From the IMG/VR virus record IMGVR_UViG_3300048582_000084, positions 1-64,000 of that record: a DNA stretch of 64,000 bases; one strand, given 5' to 3'. The DNA is from a virus. Of the stretch, positions 1-8,321 are shown piece after piece. Both the position numbers and the translations under genes were made by a program. The notes below the pieces were generated by a model that ran no database searches, was not told the DNA's origin, and saw only the letters and a program-made list of their open reading frames with translations. Positions within the stretch are counted from its first letter, which is position 1, and every line of letters begins with the position of its first letter.

Positions 1-78
1 CTCGCCCTCGCCCTCGCCCTCGCCCTCGCCCTCGCCCTCGCCCTCGCCCTCGCCCTCGCCCTCGCCCTCGCCCTCGCC
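1..78. repeat. CTCGCC hexamer tandem array
   Basis: Thirteen perfect head-to-tail copies of CTCGCC begin at the first base. They are followed by the palindrome TGGATATCCA (79-88). The array may continue to the left of the window, so its true length is unknown. It could be a genome-end feature or an assembly edge in low-complexity DNA. Confidence 0.95.
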
Positions 79-105
79 TGGATATCCAGCCAAGCTAGCC
101 CGGTT

Positions 106-120
106 TGGTATACTATCCGC
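106..120 (+). promoter_or_regulatory. TGGTATAC promoter-like motif, copy 1
   Basis: TGGTATACTATCCGC resembles an extended -10 element (TGN-TATACT) followed by ATCCG. Related copies are at 455 and 1019 and, as TGGTATAATCCGG, at 25262. No clear -35 box is seen. Confidence 0.35.
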
Positions 121-191
121 CCCGTTTCTTTCCATAATACCAAAAACGCCCCATTATGCGGCAATGGCCGTAAAGGCCCCTATAAACCTCA

Positions 192-249
192 CCTAGGGGC
201 CTCCCGTTTTTTCCATACCTAGACCTAGCAGAAAAACGAGGCCCCTAGG
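192..249. repeat. Long imperfect inverted repeat
   Basis: CCTAGGGGCCTC followed by CCGTTTTTT (192-212) pairs with GAAAAACGAGGCCCCTAGG (231-249), giving a stem of about 18 bp with one small bulge. GAGGCCCCTAG recurs directly at 251-261. It could form a strong hairpin or a protein-binding site. Confidence 0.6.
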
Positions 250-454
250 CGAGGCCCCTAGACCCCTAGAAACGCGTGCGGCGTGAAACATTAACTTTCG
301 AACAGAATTTGTTTCACGGTATAGGCGTGTAATACTGAATCAGTCATTAAGCATTGATTTGTAATTAAATTACGCGATTAAATACTCGTTTGATTGATTA
401 AATCAGTCTCGCAATATCGGGCTAATAGAGCCCCGAACGTATTACTTGCCGCTT

Positions 455-482
455 TGGTATACAATCCGGCAAAAGTACTTTG
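455..482 (+). promoter_or_regulatory. TGGTATAC motif followed by AAAGTACTTT palindrome
   Basis: TGGTATACAATCCGG (455-469) is followed at once by AAAGTACTTT (472-481). The same order, promoter-like motif then AAAGNACTTT, occurs at 25262-25296. The arrangement looks like an operator overlapping or just downstream of a transcription start. Confidence 0.4.
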
Positions 483-700
483 GCCAGCCTGCCAATGCGT
501 TACAGAATGCCGGGCTATGGCGCGCGTTTTGTAACATACGCCAAACCTTACGAATACCAGCGCCAGCCCCCGACGCGTTACCGAATAGCGGCCCATGCCA
601 CGCGTTCCGTAACATAAGCCGGAACGCATACTGGGCCGGTTTCTACCATAACGCTTCGCGCTTCTACCATTTCACGATTACCGCGCGTGGATTCTCGCGT

Positions 701-787
701 TTCTGCCATGGCGCCCGGTTCTGCCATGTCGCCCGGTTCTGCCATGGCGCCCGGTTCTGCCATGGCGCCCGGTTCTGCCATGGCGCG
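701..787. repeat. 18-bp tandem repeat
   Basis: Almost five copies of TTCTGCCATGGCGCCCGG, one with a G-to-T change, each containing CCATGG. Degenerate units (TTCTACCAT) precede it from about 640. It has no CRISPR-type spacers. The phase would encode FCHGAR repeats, but there is no other sign of coding. Confidence 0.9.
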
Positions 788-1018
788 CGCCTGGATTCCG
801 CAAATTTAGACGCTATCCCATACCGCGCGACGTTGTCTCATGTCTTGATTTGCTGTTACAATTTGCATCGCAATTTGCGAAAATATCTCATTAACTTGCG
901 AAACCTTCACTTATGGCAAGTTACCAACGGAATTCAGATTCTTCCCATCTCATGAGACTTTACAACTTAAGGTTGAACCTTGCAACCTAGAGTTGAGTCA
1001 AGGGGACCCCAACCGGGA

Positions 1019-1034
1019 TGGTATACGACCGCCC
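1019..1034 (+). promoter_or_regulatory. TGGTATAC promoter-like motif, copy 3
   Basis: TGGTATACGACCGCCC, the weakest of the left-end copies. An AAAGTCCTTT palindrome follows at 1124-1133. Confidence 0.3.
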
Positions 1035-1123
1035 GCCGCGCCAGCAGGCCATGTAATACCTACATTTTACTGTTTCGGCGCCCTATATGGCCCCAAAACG
1101 CCAACCCGTTAGCGCCCTAACCT

Positions 1124-1133
1124 AAAGTCCTTT
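1124..1133. promoter_or_regulatory. AAAGTCCTTT site (candidate operator)
   Basis: One of twelve AAAGNNCTTT sites in the window; here it is flanked as CTAAAGTCCTTTAAG. It lies in non-coding DNA upstream of the portal gene and is not next to a start codon. Confidence 0.5.
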
Positions 1134-1433
1134 AAGTCACAGCGTTACGCTCGCTTCCAGTAACGTCAATACTAACGTCGGCGCACTGTCAAAACAGGTG
1201 CCGGGGACCCACCCCACCGGGTAGTGAACGACCCTCAGCGCAGGTTCACCCTACAAAAATTTTGCCCCGTGGACCCGCCGTACTGGGTACTCTTAACCCA
1301 ACACCGCACCGTGGACCCACCGTACCGGGCACTTTTGATGTACAAGTAACGATTTCAGTGTTACAATTCGGCCCCTTTCCAATTCCTGCTGCGAGGTCAG
1401 CAACGCCAACATAAACCCGACTCACTGGATTCC

Positions 1434-2939
1434 ATGATTTACTCCGCTACATCTTCCCTATTTACCTCGCTTCCAAACACGACCGCAACGAATGGCGAGT
1501 ACCTGTTTTGGTGGCCCTACTGGCAGACCATTCGCGACTGCCTCATGGGCGAGATTCTCGTCAAGCAGCGCAAGGAGCGATACCTCCCCAAGGTCGAGGC
1601 GCAGAGCGCCATTGAGTACGAAGCATATCTCGCTCGCGCCACCTTCTACAACGCGACCTCTCGCACCGTATCTGGACTTGTCGGCTCCGTCCACAGGCGC
1701 ACGCCTGTAATCGAAGGCCTACCTGATTCGATTGACCTAACGAATATCACCAACGACGGTCAGTCGTTTGAGATGTTCATGAAGAAGGTGACACGCGAAG
1801 TCATCGCGATGGGCCGATACGGCGTGATGATCGATGCCCCACCAGACGGTGGAGACCCCTATTTCGTAGGCTTTGATGCCGAAGACATCGTTGACTGGTC
1901 TACGACCAGAGTAGGCAGCCGCGAGAAGCTTGAATACGTCGTGCTTCGTGAAGTGAAGCGTGTACGTCTCCCATTCACAGCGACGGCGAACGAGCTGGTC
2001 GAGACCTACCGTGTTCTACTTATCGACGACGACGGGTTTTACAAGCAGCGCGTTTTCGACAGCGGCTCTCTAAACGGACCCGACTACATGGAGTACGTTC
2101 CGCTTCTACAGGGACGCCCGATGACGGAAATTCCGTTCCTGTTCATCAGCCCCTACGATTTCGGCTTCGAAGTCGAGAAGCCTCCGATTCTCGACATCGC
2201 TCTTCTCAATCTATCTCACTATCGCAGCTACGCCCAGCTTGAGGCAGGCCGGTACTACACCGCTACGCCGGTCTACACCGTATTCCTCCAGGGCGGCGGT
2301 GACGATGATACAGAGTTCAAGGTCGGTCCTAACGTGGTCTGGCAGCTCGGCAGCCAGGACAAGGCCGAAATTATGGAATTCAAGGGCTCTGGGCTCGCGT
2401 ACCTAGAGAACGCGCTCTTGACCAAGGAGCAGCAGATCGCAGCGCTGGGTGGGAAGTTGTCTGGCGCCTCTCGCGGCGGCGCTGCGGAGGCTCCTGAAGC
2501 CATCATGGCGCGAGAGCGCGGCGAAGCGTCGTTCCTCGGTTCGGTTGTGGCGACGATCAGCGAGACCGGCAGCCGCCTGTTGAGCGCTCTAGCAACTTGG
2601 CGCGGCACGCCTGCGGAAATTTCCGTGACGTATTCCTCCGAAGCGACCGAGATTTACCTCGACGGGCGCGAGATTCGCGCAATGGCGATGCTCTACGACA
2701 CCGGTCTCATGCCGCTGGAGACGATCTTTGCGGTCTTCAAGCAGAACAACATCATCCCTGCGGGTCTGTCGTTCGAAGAGTTTGAGACTATGCTGCCGCA
2801 ACGGGCTCCGAAGGTGGAAAACAAGGTGGTCGAGGCAGAAGAAAAGGCGAAGATTGAGCAAAAATACGCTCCACCGGAGCCTTCGACGCCTCCTTCAGCC
2901 ACTCGACAGCGACCTACACCGCGTAATTCACGCGGATAA
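1434..2939 (+). CDS. Portal protein (DUF4055 family)
   Basis: A 501-aa protein. Its N-terminal segment YWQTIRDCLMGE, the YLPK motif and ATFYNATSRTVSGLVGSVHRR are typical of DUF4055 phage portals. Portals form the dodecameric ring at the capsid vertex through which DNA is packaged and to which the tail attaches. The C-terminus (about 460-501) is charged and Pro-rich, as is common for portals. The scaffold and head genes follow on the same strand, which supports the call. A terminase gene would normally lie just upstream, but here there is only non-coding DNA. The ATG at 1434 precedes the conserved region by about 25 residues. Confidence 0.85.
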   Translation: MIYSATSSLFTSLPNTTATNGEYLFWWPYWQTIRDCLMGEILVKQRKERYLPKVEAQSAIEYEAYLARATFYNATSRTVSGLVGSVHRRTPVIEGLPDSIDLTNITNDGQSFEMFMKKVTREVIAMGRYGVMIDAPPDGGDPYFVGFDAEDIVDWSTTRVGSREKLEYVVLREVKRVRLPFTATANELVETYRVLLIDDDGFYKQRVFDSGSLNGPDYMEYVPLLQGRPMTEIPFLFISPYDFGFEVEKPPILDIALLNLSHYRSYAQLEAGRYYTATPVYTVFLQGGGDDDTEFKVGPNVVWQLGSQDKAEIMEFKGSGLAYLENALLTKEQQIAALGGKLSGASRGGAAEAPEAIMARERGEASFLGSVVATISETGSRLLSALATWRGTPAEISVTYSSEATEIYLDGREIRAMAMLYDTGLMPLETIFAVFKQNNIIPAGLSFEEFETMLPQRAPKVENKVVEAEEKAKIEQKYAPPEPSTPPSATRQRPTPRNSRG

Positions 2940-3026
2940 GTTATTTTTACTTTACATAAGGTGTTCATTTCTTTAGAATATGGCCTTATTGAAAACGAAG
3001 ACTTGCTTATTTCTAGTTTGACCCCG

Positions 3027-3055
3027 GTGTATGGGGGTTTTCCGCCCCCATACAC
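3027..3055. other. Perfect 11-bp hairpin after the portal gene
   Basis: GTGTATGGGGG, a 7-nt loop, then CCCCCATACAC. No U-tract follows on either strand, so it is not a classical intrinsic terminator. It may be a processing or partial termination site between portal and scaffold. Confidence 0.6.
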
Positions 3056-3145
3056 TGTATTATCCAGACAACATCACGGCTTATGGCCCTGATTTCGCGT
3101 TTATGACGCAAAAGCACCTAAATCCCTAAGGGAACAAGTACTACC

Positions 3146-3994
3146 ATGCCTATTTGGATGAAGCACTACGTCGATCTACCTGTGTTCTATCGCGCTCCTG
3201 AAGGGACCGATGGCGGCGGCGGGGACGACAACAAGAATACCCCTGGAGACGACAACGGCGCAGTCGCCGGAACCTCCGCAGGCGGCGAAGACGTCGCCAA
3301 GCTGATTGAGAAGGCGGTCGCAGACGCTGTCGCGGGCCTTCGAAAGAAGAACGAAGAAGTCATTGGGGACAACAAGAAGCTTAAGGATCAGATCAACACT
3401 CTGAAGTCTAAGCCCGCTCTGTCTGATGACGAATACTCCGAATTTAAGTCCCTCAAGGAGCGCATGGAGCGCGACGAGTTCCTGAAGGCGCTCGCTGAGG
3501 GGAAGAGCGAAGAGGTCATCGAGAAGGTGACCCGCAAGACCAAGCTCGATTACGAAGCGAAGCTCGCCGCAGAGGCTGAGGCACGCACGAAGACCGAGAC
3601 AGAAGCGAACGCATGGCGCGCTCGATACGAAGAGACACTGATCAATGCGGAGATTAAGTCCGCTGCTGCTGGGTCGGTGAAGCCGCAGTACCAAGACCTA
3701 GTCGCTCGCCTTGTCGGGGACCGGGTTAAGCTAGTGGACGGCGCAGTACGCGTCGTGAATTCCGACGGCGACATCGAGATGTCGGTCAACGGGACTAAGC
3801 CGCTGGCAGTGTCTGAGCTAGTCGAGTCGCTACGCGCTACCTATACCGATCTGTTTCTCACTTCCACGGGAGGTGGCACGACCGGGTCCACGAAGCGAGG
3901 TTCTGGTACGACCAGCAACAAGATCGCTGTCGAAGTCGCCTCGACCATGTCAGTTGAAGACTACATGAAGGCGCGCGCTGAGGGCCGGATTTAA
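3146..3994 (+). CDS. Putative capsid scaffolding protein
   Basis: A 282-aa protein with an acidic, Gly-rich N-terminus (residues 20-45). A long charged helical/coiled-coil segment follows (about 55-165; many K/E/A, including KSEEVIEKVTRKTKLDYEAK). The C-terminal part is Gly/Thr-rich. This composition and its place after the portal fit phage scaffolding proteins (minor structural GP20-like), which assemble inside the procapsid and are released before DNA enters. There is no recognisable protease motif. Unusually, the coat gene is not the next gene but 4.3 kb downstream. The call rests on composition and position. Confidence 0.6.
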   Translation: MPIWMKHYVDLPVFYRAPEGTDGGGGDDNKNTPGDDNGAVAGTSAGGEDVAKLIEKAVADAVAGLRKKNEEVIGDNKKLKDQINTLKSKPALSDDEYSEFKSLKERMERDEFLKALAEGKSEEVIEKVTRKTKLDYEAKLAAEAEARTKTETEANAWRARYEETLINAEIKSAAAGSVKPQYQDLVARLVGDRVKLVDGAVRVVNSDGDIEMSVNGTKPLAVSELVESLRATYTDLFLTSTGGGTTGSTKRGSGTTSNKIAVEVASTMSVEDYMKARAEGRI

Positions 3995-4035
3995 TATCCC
4001 CCTTCTCTCCGATCTCTTAACCTGAACATCATCCG

Positions 4036-4073
4036 GCCTCAAGGACAGACCATCGTCTGCCTTGAGGCTTTTT
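4036..4073 (+). terminator. Intrinsic terminator after scaffold gene
   Basis: GCCTCAAGG-A-CAGAC, loop CATC, GTCTG-CCTTGAGGC, then TTTTT. Strong stem with a U-tract. Confidence 0.9.
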
Positions 4074-4126
4074 GCCGAATATCGGCCTTTTACTATCAAG
4101 TGACTAAACTAGGAGCTACTGACTAA

Positions 4127-5278
4127 ATGTCTGGTACTTTGGCCGATACGAATTCTGGCCGGATTTCTATTATTGCCGAATCTACGTTCGGTACTACGCC
4201 TGCTACTCCAACCCTTCAAATCCTCCGCGCCACCAGCTTCGACCTGGGCGCGCAGAAGGAAACCGTCGTCTCCGACGAAATCCGCTCCGACCGTATGGTC
4301 TCCACCGTGGCCGAAGTCGCCGCGATGTCTGCGGGCTCCATGGGTTACGAACTCTCCCTCGGCGGCTCGTTCGACACGCTGTTTGAAGCGGCGCTCTGCG
4401 GTACGCTGCAAACGGCCACAAGCACCACCAACGTCGCGACACTCACTACAAGCACTTTCGACCACGCTGGCGCCGGATTCACCAATATCGTCGTCGGTCA
4501 GTGGGTGTTTGCAGCAGGCTTCGTCAACACCGCCAACAACGGTTGGCACCGAGTGACAGCCCGAACAAGCACAGTCCTGACGGTTGCTTCGGTTCTAGTG
4601 ACTGAGTCCTCGACGGCTGGTAAGACTATCCGCGCTCGTATGGTCCGGAACGGCACCACACGTCGGTCCTTCACGATTGAAGAAGCTTTCACGGATGTCT
4701 CGCAGTTTTTCGCGTTCCGTGGTCAGCGCCTCGGCACGCTGAGCATGGACGTCACGGCGGGCCAGATTGTGACGGGCTCGTTCGGTTTCCAGGGTACTTC
4801 TACTGTTGCCCAGGGTACGACGATTTCTTCCGCCCTCACCCCCGCCACCACCACGCAGGTCGTGAACGCGACGTCCAACGTCGGCGCGATCCTTGAGTCT
4901 TCGACTCTGATCCCCCTCGCGACGGCAATTCAGAGCTTCAACATCAATCTGGATAACGCCCTGCGTAATCAGATGGCTGTTGGTAGCAAATTCCCAACTG
5001 GTATCGGCTACGGCCGACAGACCATTACGGGCAGCCTGAACGCCTACTTCCAAGATCGCACTCTGTACGACCGGTTCCTTAACCACACCTCTTCCGCCCT
5101 GTCGTTTGCTTTCACCGACGGCACCAACCACATGCGAATTACTCTCCCTCGCGTGTTCTTCAACTCGTCCAATCCTAACGTCTCCGGTATCGACCAAGAC
5201 GTCATGGAGAACATCGAGTACACCGCTGTGCAGGACCCGACGACGGGCTGCCAGATTCAGATCGACATCATCACCTAA
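4127..5278 (+). CDS. Tail tube-like protein (Phage_tube_2 type)
   Basis: A 383-aa protein. Its opening (AESTFGTTPATPTLQILRAT, then a VVSDEIRSDRM segment) is characteristic of the Phage_tube_2 family of major tail tube proteins. These stack as rings around the tape measure to build a non-contractile tail. The rest is Ser/Thr-rich beta-structure with no obvious extra domain. It is flanked by intrinsic terminators (4036-4073 and 5292-5324), so it forms its own transcription unit, as expected for an abundant virion protein. Its position between scaffold and coat genes is unusual; tail tube genes normally lie after the neck genes. Confidence 0.75.
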   Translation: MSGTLADTNSGRISIIAESTFGTTPATPTLQILRATSFDLGAQKETVVSDEIRSDRMVSTVAEVAAMSAGSMGYELSLGGSFDTLFEAALCGTLQTATSTTNVATLTTSTFDHAGAGFTNIVVGQWVFAAGFVNTANNGWHRVTARTSTVLTVASVLVTESSTAGKTIRARMVRNGTTRRSFTIEEAFTDVSQFFAFRGQRLGTLSMDVTAGQIVTGSFGFQGTSTVAQGTTISSALTPATTTQVVNATSNVGAILESSTLIPLATAIQSFNINLDNALRNQMAVGSKFPTGIGYGRQTITGSLNAYFQDRTLYDRFLNHTSSALSFAFTDGTNHMRITLPRVFFNSSNPNVSGIDQDVMENIEYTAVQDPTTGCQIQIDIIT

Positions 5279-5291
5279 GCTGCACTGATAT

Positions 5292-5324
5292 GGCGGGGCG
5301 TTTCAGCGCCCCGCCTCGATTTTT
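5292..5324 (+). terminator. Intrinsic terminator after tail tube gene
   Basis: GGCGGGGCG, loop TTTCAG, CGCCCCGCC, then TCGATTTTT. Confidence 0.9.
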
Positions 5325-5340
5325 ACGTAAAGAGGCATAA

Positions 5341-5946
5341 GTGGGTATTTTTCATAAGACAACAGACGGCGGTAGGGATGGACATATCATTCACGTTATT
5401 CCGTCGGTTGGTACTGTGCCGATTTCCGGTGAATCTCCCTTTCCTGTAAGCGCACCGCCTTCTACAACTCCTACAGCCACTTTTGCACGTCCGACGAACA
5501 CGACCCCGTATTCGACCGGCCAGCTTGTAGCAAACAGTACAGCCGCAGGTAGTGTTGCCCCCCTAACTCTCCCAGTAGCTCGTTTTACTGGTGGTACCGG
5601 ACAGCTTTGGAGGTGTAGAGTTCGTAAATCTACGGCGTCACTCACGAACGCCGTGTTTAGGGTTCACATTTTTAGCGGACCCGCCGCTCCTACAGTAGCA
5701 AACGGCGACGGTGGGGTGTTCCTTCCCAACAATGTTGCTAACTACATCGGCGCTTTTAATGTAACTCTCGATTGTGCTTTTTCTGATGGGGCTATCGGAA
5801 TTGGCACCCCCTCGTTTGGCGGCGCTGTAGTCTTCGCGACTGACCCGTCTACTCAGAATTTGTGGGCGCTTATCGAGGCTCGGGGAGCTTACACGCCTGG
5901 AAATGCAGAAGTTTTCGGTGTTACATTGGAAGCGGTACGAGACTAA
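5341..5946 (+). CDS. Conserved virion surface/decoration-like protein
   Basis: A 201-aa protein with a GTG start preceded by AAAGAGG. Segments such as FARPTNTTPYSTGQLVANS, GQLWRCRVRKSTASLTNAVFRVHIF and FSDGAIGIGTP resemble a family of small beta-rich phage structural proteins often encoded near coat genes. Its stop codon overlaps the start of the next gene (TAATG), so the two are probably co-translated and may act together on the virion. There is no signal peptide or membrane segment. The family resemblance is from memory of motif patterns; the role as capsid decoration is inferred. Confidence 0.5.
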   Translation: MGIFHKTTDGGRDGHIIHVIPSVGTVPISGESPFPVSAPPSTTPTATFARPTNTTPYSTGQLVANSTAAGSVAPLTLPVARFTGGTGQLWRCRVRKSTASLTNAVFRVHIFSGPAAPTVANGDGGVFLPNNVANYIGAFNVTLDCAFSDGAIGIGTPSFGGAVVFATDPSTQNLWALIEARGAYTPGNAEVFGVTLEAVRD

Positions 5947-8003
5947 TGCCTTTTCGCCGCTATACGGCTACTATTTTTGAGTATAGTACACGCGAACCGC
6001 TTGTAGCTAACAGCGACGGTGTAGCCGCTTCTTACTCGCGCGTTCCGTTACTGGCTGCTTTAGCTGGCGGTTCGTCATCGGCTACCCTACTGGCGTCGGT
6101 GTCTGATCGAACGTGGGCAAACGTAGGCAGCGTACCGGCCAGCGGAAGTTTAGCTATTGCTATGCGTACTGAGGCTATATCGGCACCGGGAGGTCATCTT
6201 TATTATGACCTCGGATCGTCTGGCACAGGCACACCAGGGACACCTACGGTGTTGATCGAAGAGGCGCCCGACACTGGTAATAACACTCCTCCGGTTTCAG
6301 GTTGGACTACTATTTCTCACACCCCCTTCGCTCCGATTGGTGTTACCGGCCCCACACGACTGATTGAGCGCGGCCTAGTGTGCGGTCTCGCCGCCGGACC
6401 ACGGCGCTGGATTCGACTCACGGTCAGCACCGACAACACACGGCCGATCCCCCTTCGCGTGGCTCTGATGCAGCGGCCAGCGAGCGGGCGCGAAGATTTC
6501 TGGATTATCACAGGCGCGTCGCGTGAGGATCAGGCGCTCAAGGCGGCGGCGCTGCGCGACGAAGTGCAGTCGCAGTTTCCGACGCGTGATCCGATCATCG
6601 TCTGCGGCGCTCGGTCTGGTGCGACGTTGGGTGACGTGGTGACAGAGTGTGTGGAGGCGGGCCTCGCCGCCTATCCCGCCGCCGGTTACTTTATCCTCGG
6701 CAATCCCGGCGGGAACAACGTCAACAGCAGCCGCCCCTACGCCACAGATGCCGCACCGAACACGATCACGACCGAACTCAACGCGGCGCTGGACGCCATC
6801 GAAGCGGCTGGCAAGATCGCCTATGCAGGCGCGATTTCGTATCGCCCCTATGACGTGGCGCCGATCATCGTCGGCCCTGACGCGAACAACGACGGCAGCA
6901 AGCCCTATAACGAGGCGCAGCTTTACCCTCGCATCGCTGCGCGTGTCGCGCGGTCGTGGATCGCGGGCGTGGCGTTGCCTGCGACAGACGAATACAGCCT
7001 GTTCCTGCGAGGCGCGTCGGTCTACGCGGACGTGGCTGGCGCCGAGACGGGCGTGCATCCAACCAGCGTCGGCGCAGAGGCTGGGCGCGTGGTGATGCGG
7101 CGTGAATGGGCGCGCACCGCGTTCTCCCACGCCTACACGGGCGCCCAAGCCGCGACCTACGCCGACCACATTCTCAGTACATTTGAACCGGCGACTGACG
7201 CGGCGACGCGCACAGGGTTGATCGATATGTGTGCAGACCTACCTTCCGGCGCGACGCAGACCGCCTACGCCGCACGCGCTGCGGCCATCGTCACGGCATG
7301 GACCGACCCCGTAGCGGGATGGAAGCCAACCAACGTGGCGGGCGCGGTGTGGTTCGATCTGCGTGACCATTCCACCGCGACCATGGAGGTTGATTACATC
7401 TCCGCGCTCGCCGCCAAGGGTGGCACAGCAACATTGGCACAGACCGGCACCTCCCGACCGACCCGACGAAAGCTAATAGGCCGCAGTCAGTTTGGCTTCG
7501 CTGATGGCGTAAATGACCGCATGACCAGCACCGACGCGGCGATTGTTGGCATGCTCGACGCAGCGTCGCAGCCGTTCACCATTGGCTGGGTGCAGCGCGA
7601 TGCGTCGTTGGCGTCGCTGCGGCGGGTGTTCGGCTGGGGCACTGGGGCAGCCGATCTGCTGTCTGTCGAGGTCAACACCAACTTCACGATCCGCCCGTTG
7701 AACGGATCGTCGATCCTTATCACCGGCGTCGCGATCCCGACGAACACCTGGGATGCGTTCACGCTACTTTACGACGGCACCACGCTGTCTCTGCGCCGCA
7801 ACGGCGCGCAGATCAGCAGCGCCGCATGGGCTAAGCCGGCATGGACCGGCACCGGCTTCGCCCTGTTCTCCCGGTCCTTTACGACTGCCTCTCCGTGGCG
7901 TGGTGACATTGCGACGTGGTTCGCTACACCTACCGCGCTGACCGGTGACGATTTGGCTAGCGCTGAGGCGTTCCTCTCGGTGGCGCGCGGGTCTTTATCA
8001 TAA
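5946..8003 (+). CDS. SGNH-hydrolase-like virion protein with C-terminal lectin-like domain
   Basis: 685 aa from the ATG that overlaps the previous stop codon. Three parts are visible. The N-terminal region (1-165) is Ser/Gly-rich. A central SGNH/GDSL-like esterase region (about 170-400) carries a block I variant ITGASRED, a block III-like GNPGGNNVN and a block V-like ETGVHPTSVGAEAGR (catalytic His). The C-terminal domain (about 510-685) is concanavalin/LamG-like (FADGVNDRMTSTDAA, TLLYDGTTLSLRRNGAQ). Such proteins bind and deacetylate or de-esterify host surface polysaccharide. The GDS motif is degenerate (GAS), so activity is uncertain. Its place beside the coat gene suggests a capsid or neck appendage. 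Confidence 0.6.
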   Translation: MPFRRYTATIFEYSTREPLVANSDGVAASYSRVPLLAALAGGSSSATLLASVSDRTWANVGSVPASGSLAIAMRTEAISAPGGHLYYDLGSSGTGTPGTPTVLIEEAPDTGNNTPPVSGWTTISHTPFAPIGVTGPTRLIERGLVCGLAAGPRRWIRLTVSTDNTRPIPLRVALMQRPASGREDFWIITGASREDQALKAAALRDEVQSQFPTRDPIIVCGARSGATLGDVVTECVEAGLAAYPAAGYFILGNPGGNNVNSSRPYATDAAPNTITTELNAALDAIEAAGKIAYAGAISYRPYDVAPIIVGPDANNDGSKPYNEAQLYPRIAARVARSWIAGVALPATDEYSLFLRGASVYADVAGAETGVHPTSVGAEAGRVVMRREWARTAFSHAYTGAQAATYADHILSTFEPATDAATRTGLIDMCADLPSGATQTAYAARAAAIVTAWTDPVAGWKPTNVAGAVWFDLRDHSTATMEVDYISALAAKGGTATLAQTGTSRPTRRKLIGRSQFGFADGVNDRMTSTDAAIVGMLDAASQPFTIGWVQRDASLASLRRVFGWGTGAADLLSVEVNTNFTIRPLNGSSILITGVAIPTNTWDAFTLLYDGTTLSLRRNGAQISSAAWAKPAWTGTGFALFSRSFTTASPWRGDIATWFATPTALTGDDLASAEAFLSVARGSLS

Positions 8004-8321
8004 CTTTTACTGGGGGTTTTTTAATTGTCACCTTACTGAGCGCCGTGTGACGTTACCACTAAACCCATTAACCAACCAATAAACGAGTTTATTGGTACAA
8101 ATAAATCCACACCACACGCCTACGCCAGATGATGGTTTAATATGAATTAAGTCTCGCAATAATGTGTGTGAATGGTAAAATTGCTTCCTAAATTGGGAAA
8201 ATGTTTCTATAATAGAGCACTTTCTCATAAATGACGGTTAGGCCGCTCATAATTGCTTCTATATATGATTATTACACTACTCGGGCGCAGCCCCGTTTAA
8301 GAGAAAAGGTTTTCTTTTACT
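8004..8321 (+). promoter_or_regulatory. Intergenic promoter region upstream of coat gene
   Basis: 318 bp of AT-rich DNA without a gene. It contains a perfect 9-bp inverted repeat (ACCAATAAA, loop CGAG, TTTATTGGT; 8075-8096). A consensus -10 box TATAAT is at 8208-8213, with a weak TTCCTA -35 17 bp upstream. Transcription from here would give the coat protein, the most abundant product, its own mRNA with an untranslated leader of about 100 nt. Confidence 0.5.

Larger units (their letters stand above)
1001..1336. repeat. Dispersed GGACCC-type repeat, three clear copies and one degenerate
   Basis: Related units of about 28 bp start at 1201, 1267 and 1309 (CCGTGGACCCACCGTACCGG type). A degenerate unit is at 1001-1020. 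The last two are 42 bp apart. They lie just upstream of the portal gene and could be protein-binding sites. Confidence 0.6.
79..1433. other. Repeat-rich non-coding left region
   Basis: About 1.35 kb with no convincing gene. Open frames here (for example 446-955 on +, 578-781 on -) are low-complexity translations of a tandem repeat and lack plausible ribosome sites. The region holds an inverted repeat, an 18-bp tandem array, a 33-bp imperfect palindrome (963-995), a dispersed GGACCC-type repeat, three TGGTATAC motifs and two AAAGNNCTTT palindromes. This density of sites fits a control, replication or genome-end region better than a gene, but its role is not shown. Confidence 0.6.

Noticed and set aside
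701-787. Possible CRISPR array
   Set aside because: Units are contiguous 18-mers with no spacers and no cas genes nearby.
446-955. Open frame of 169 codons in the left region
   Set aside because: It is driven by the 18-bp tandem repeat and lacks a ribosome site; the opposite frame is equally open.
6375-7169. Minus-strand open frame of 264 codons
   Set aside because: It is a GC-rich shadow of the esterase-like gene without domain signs.
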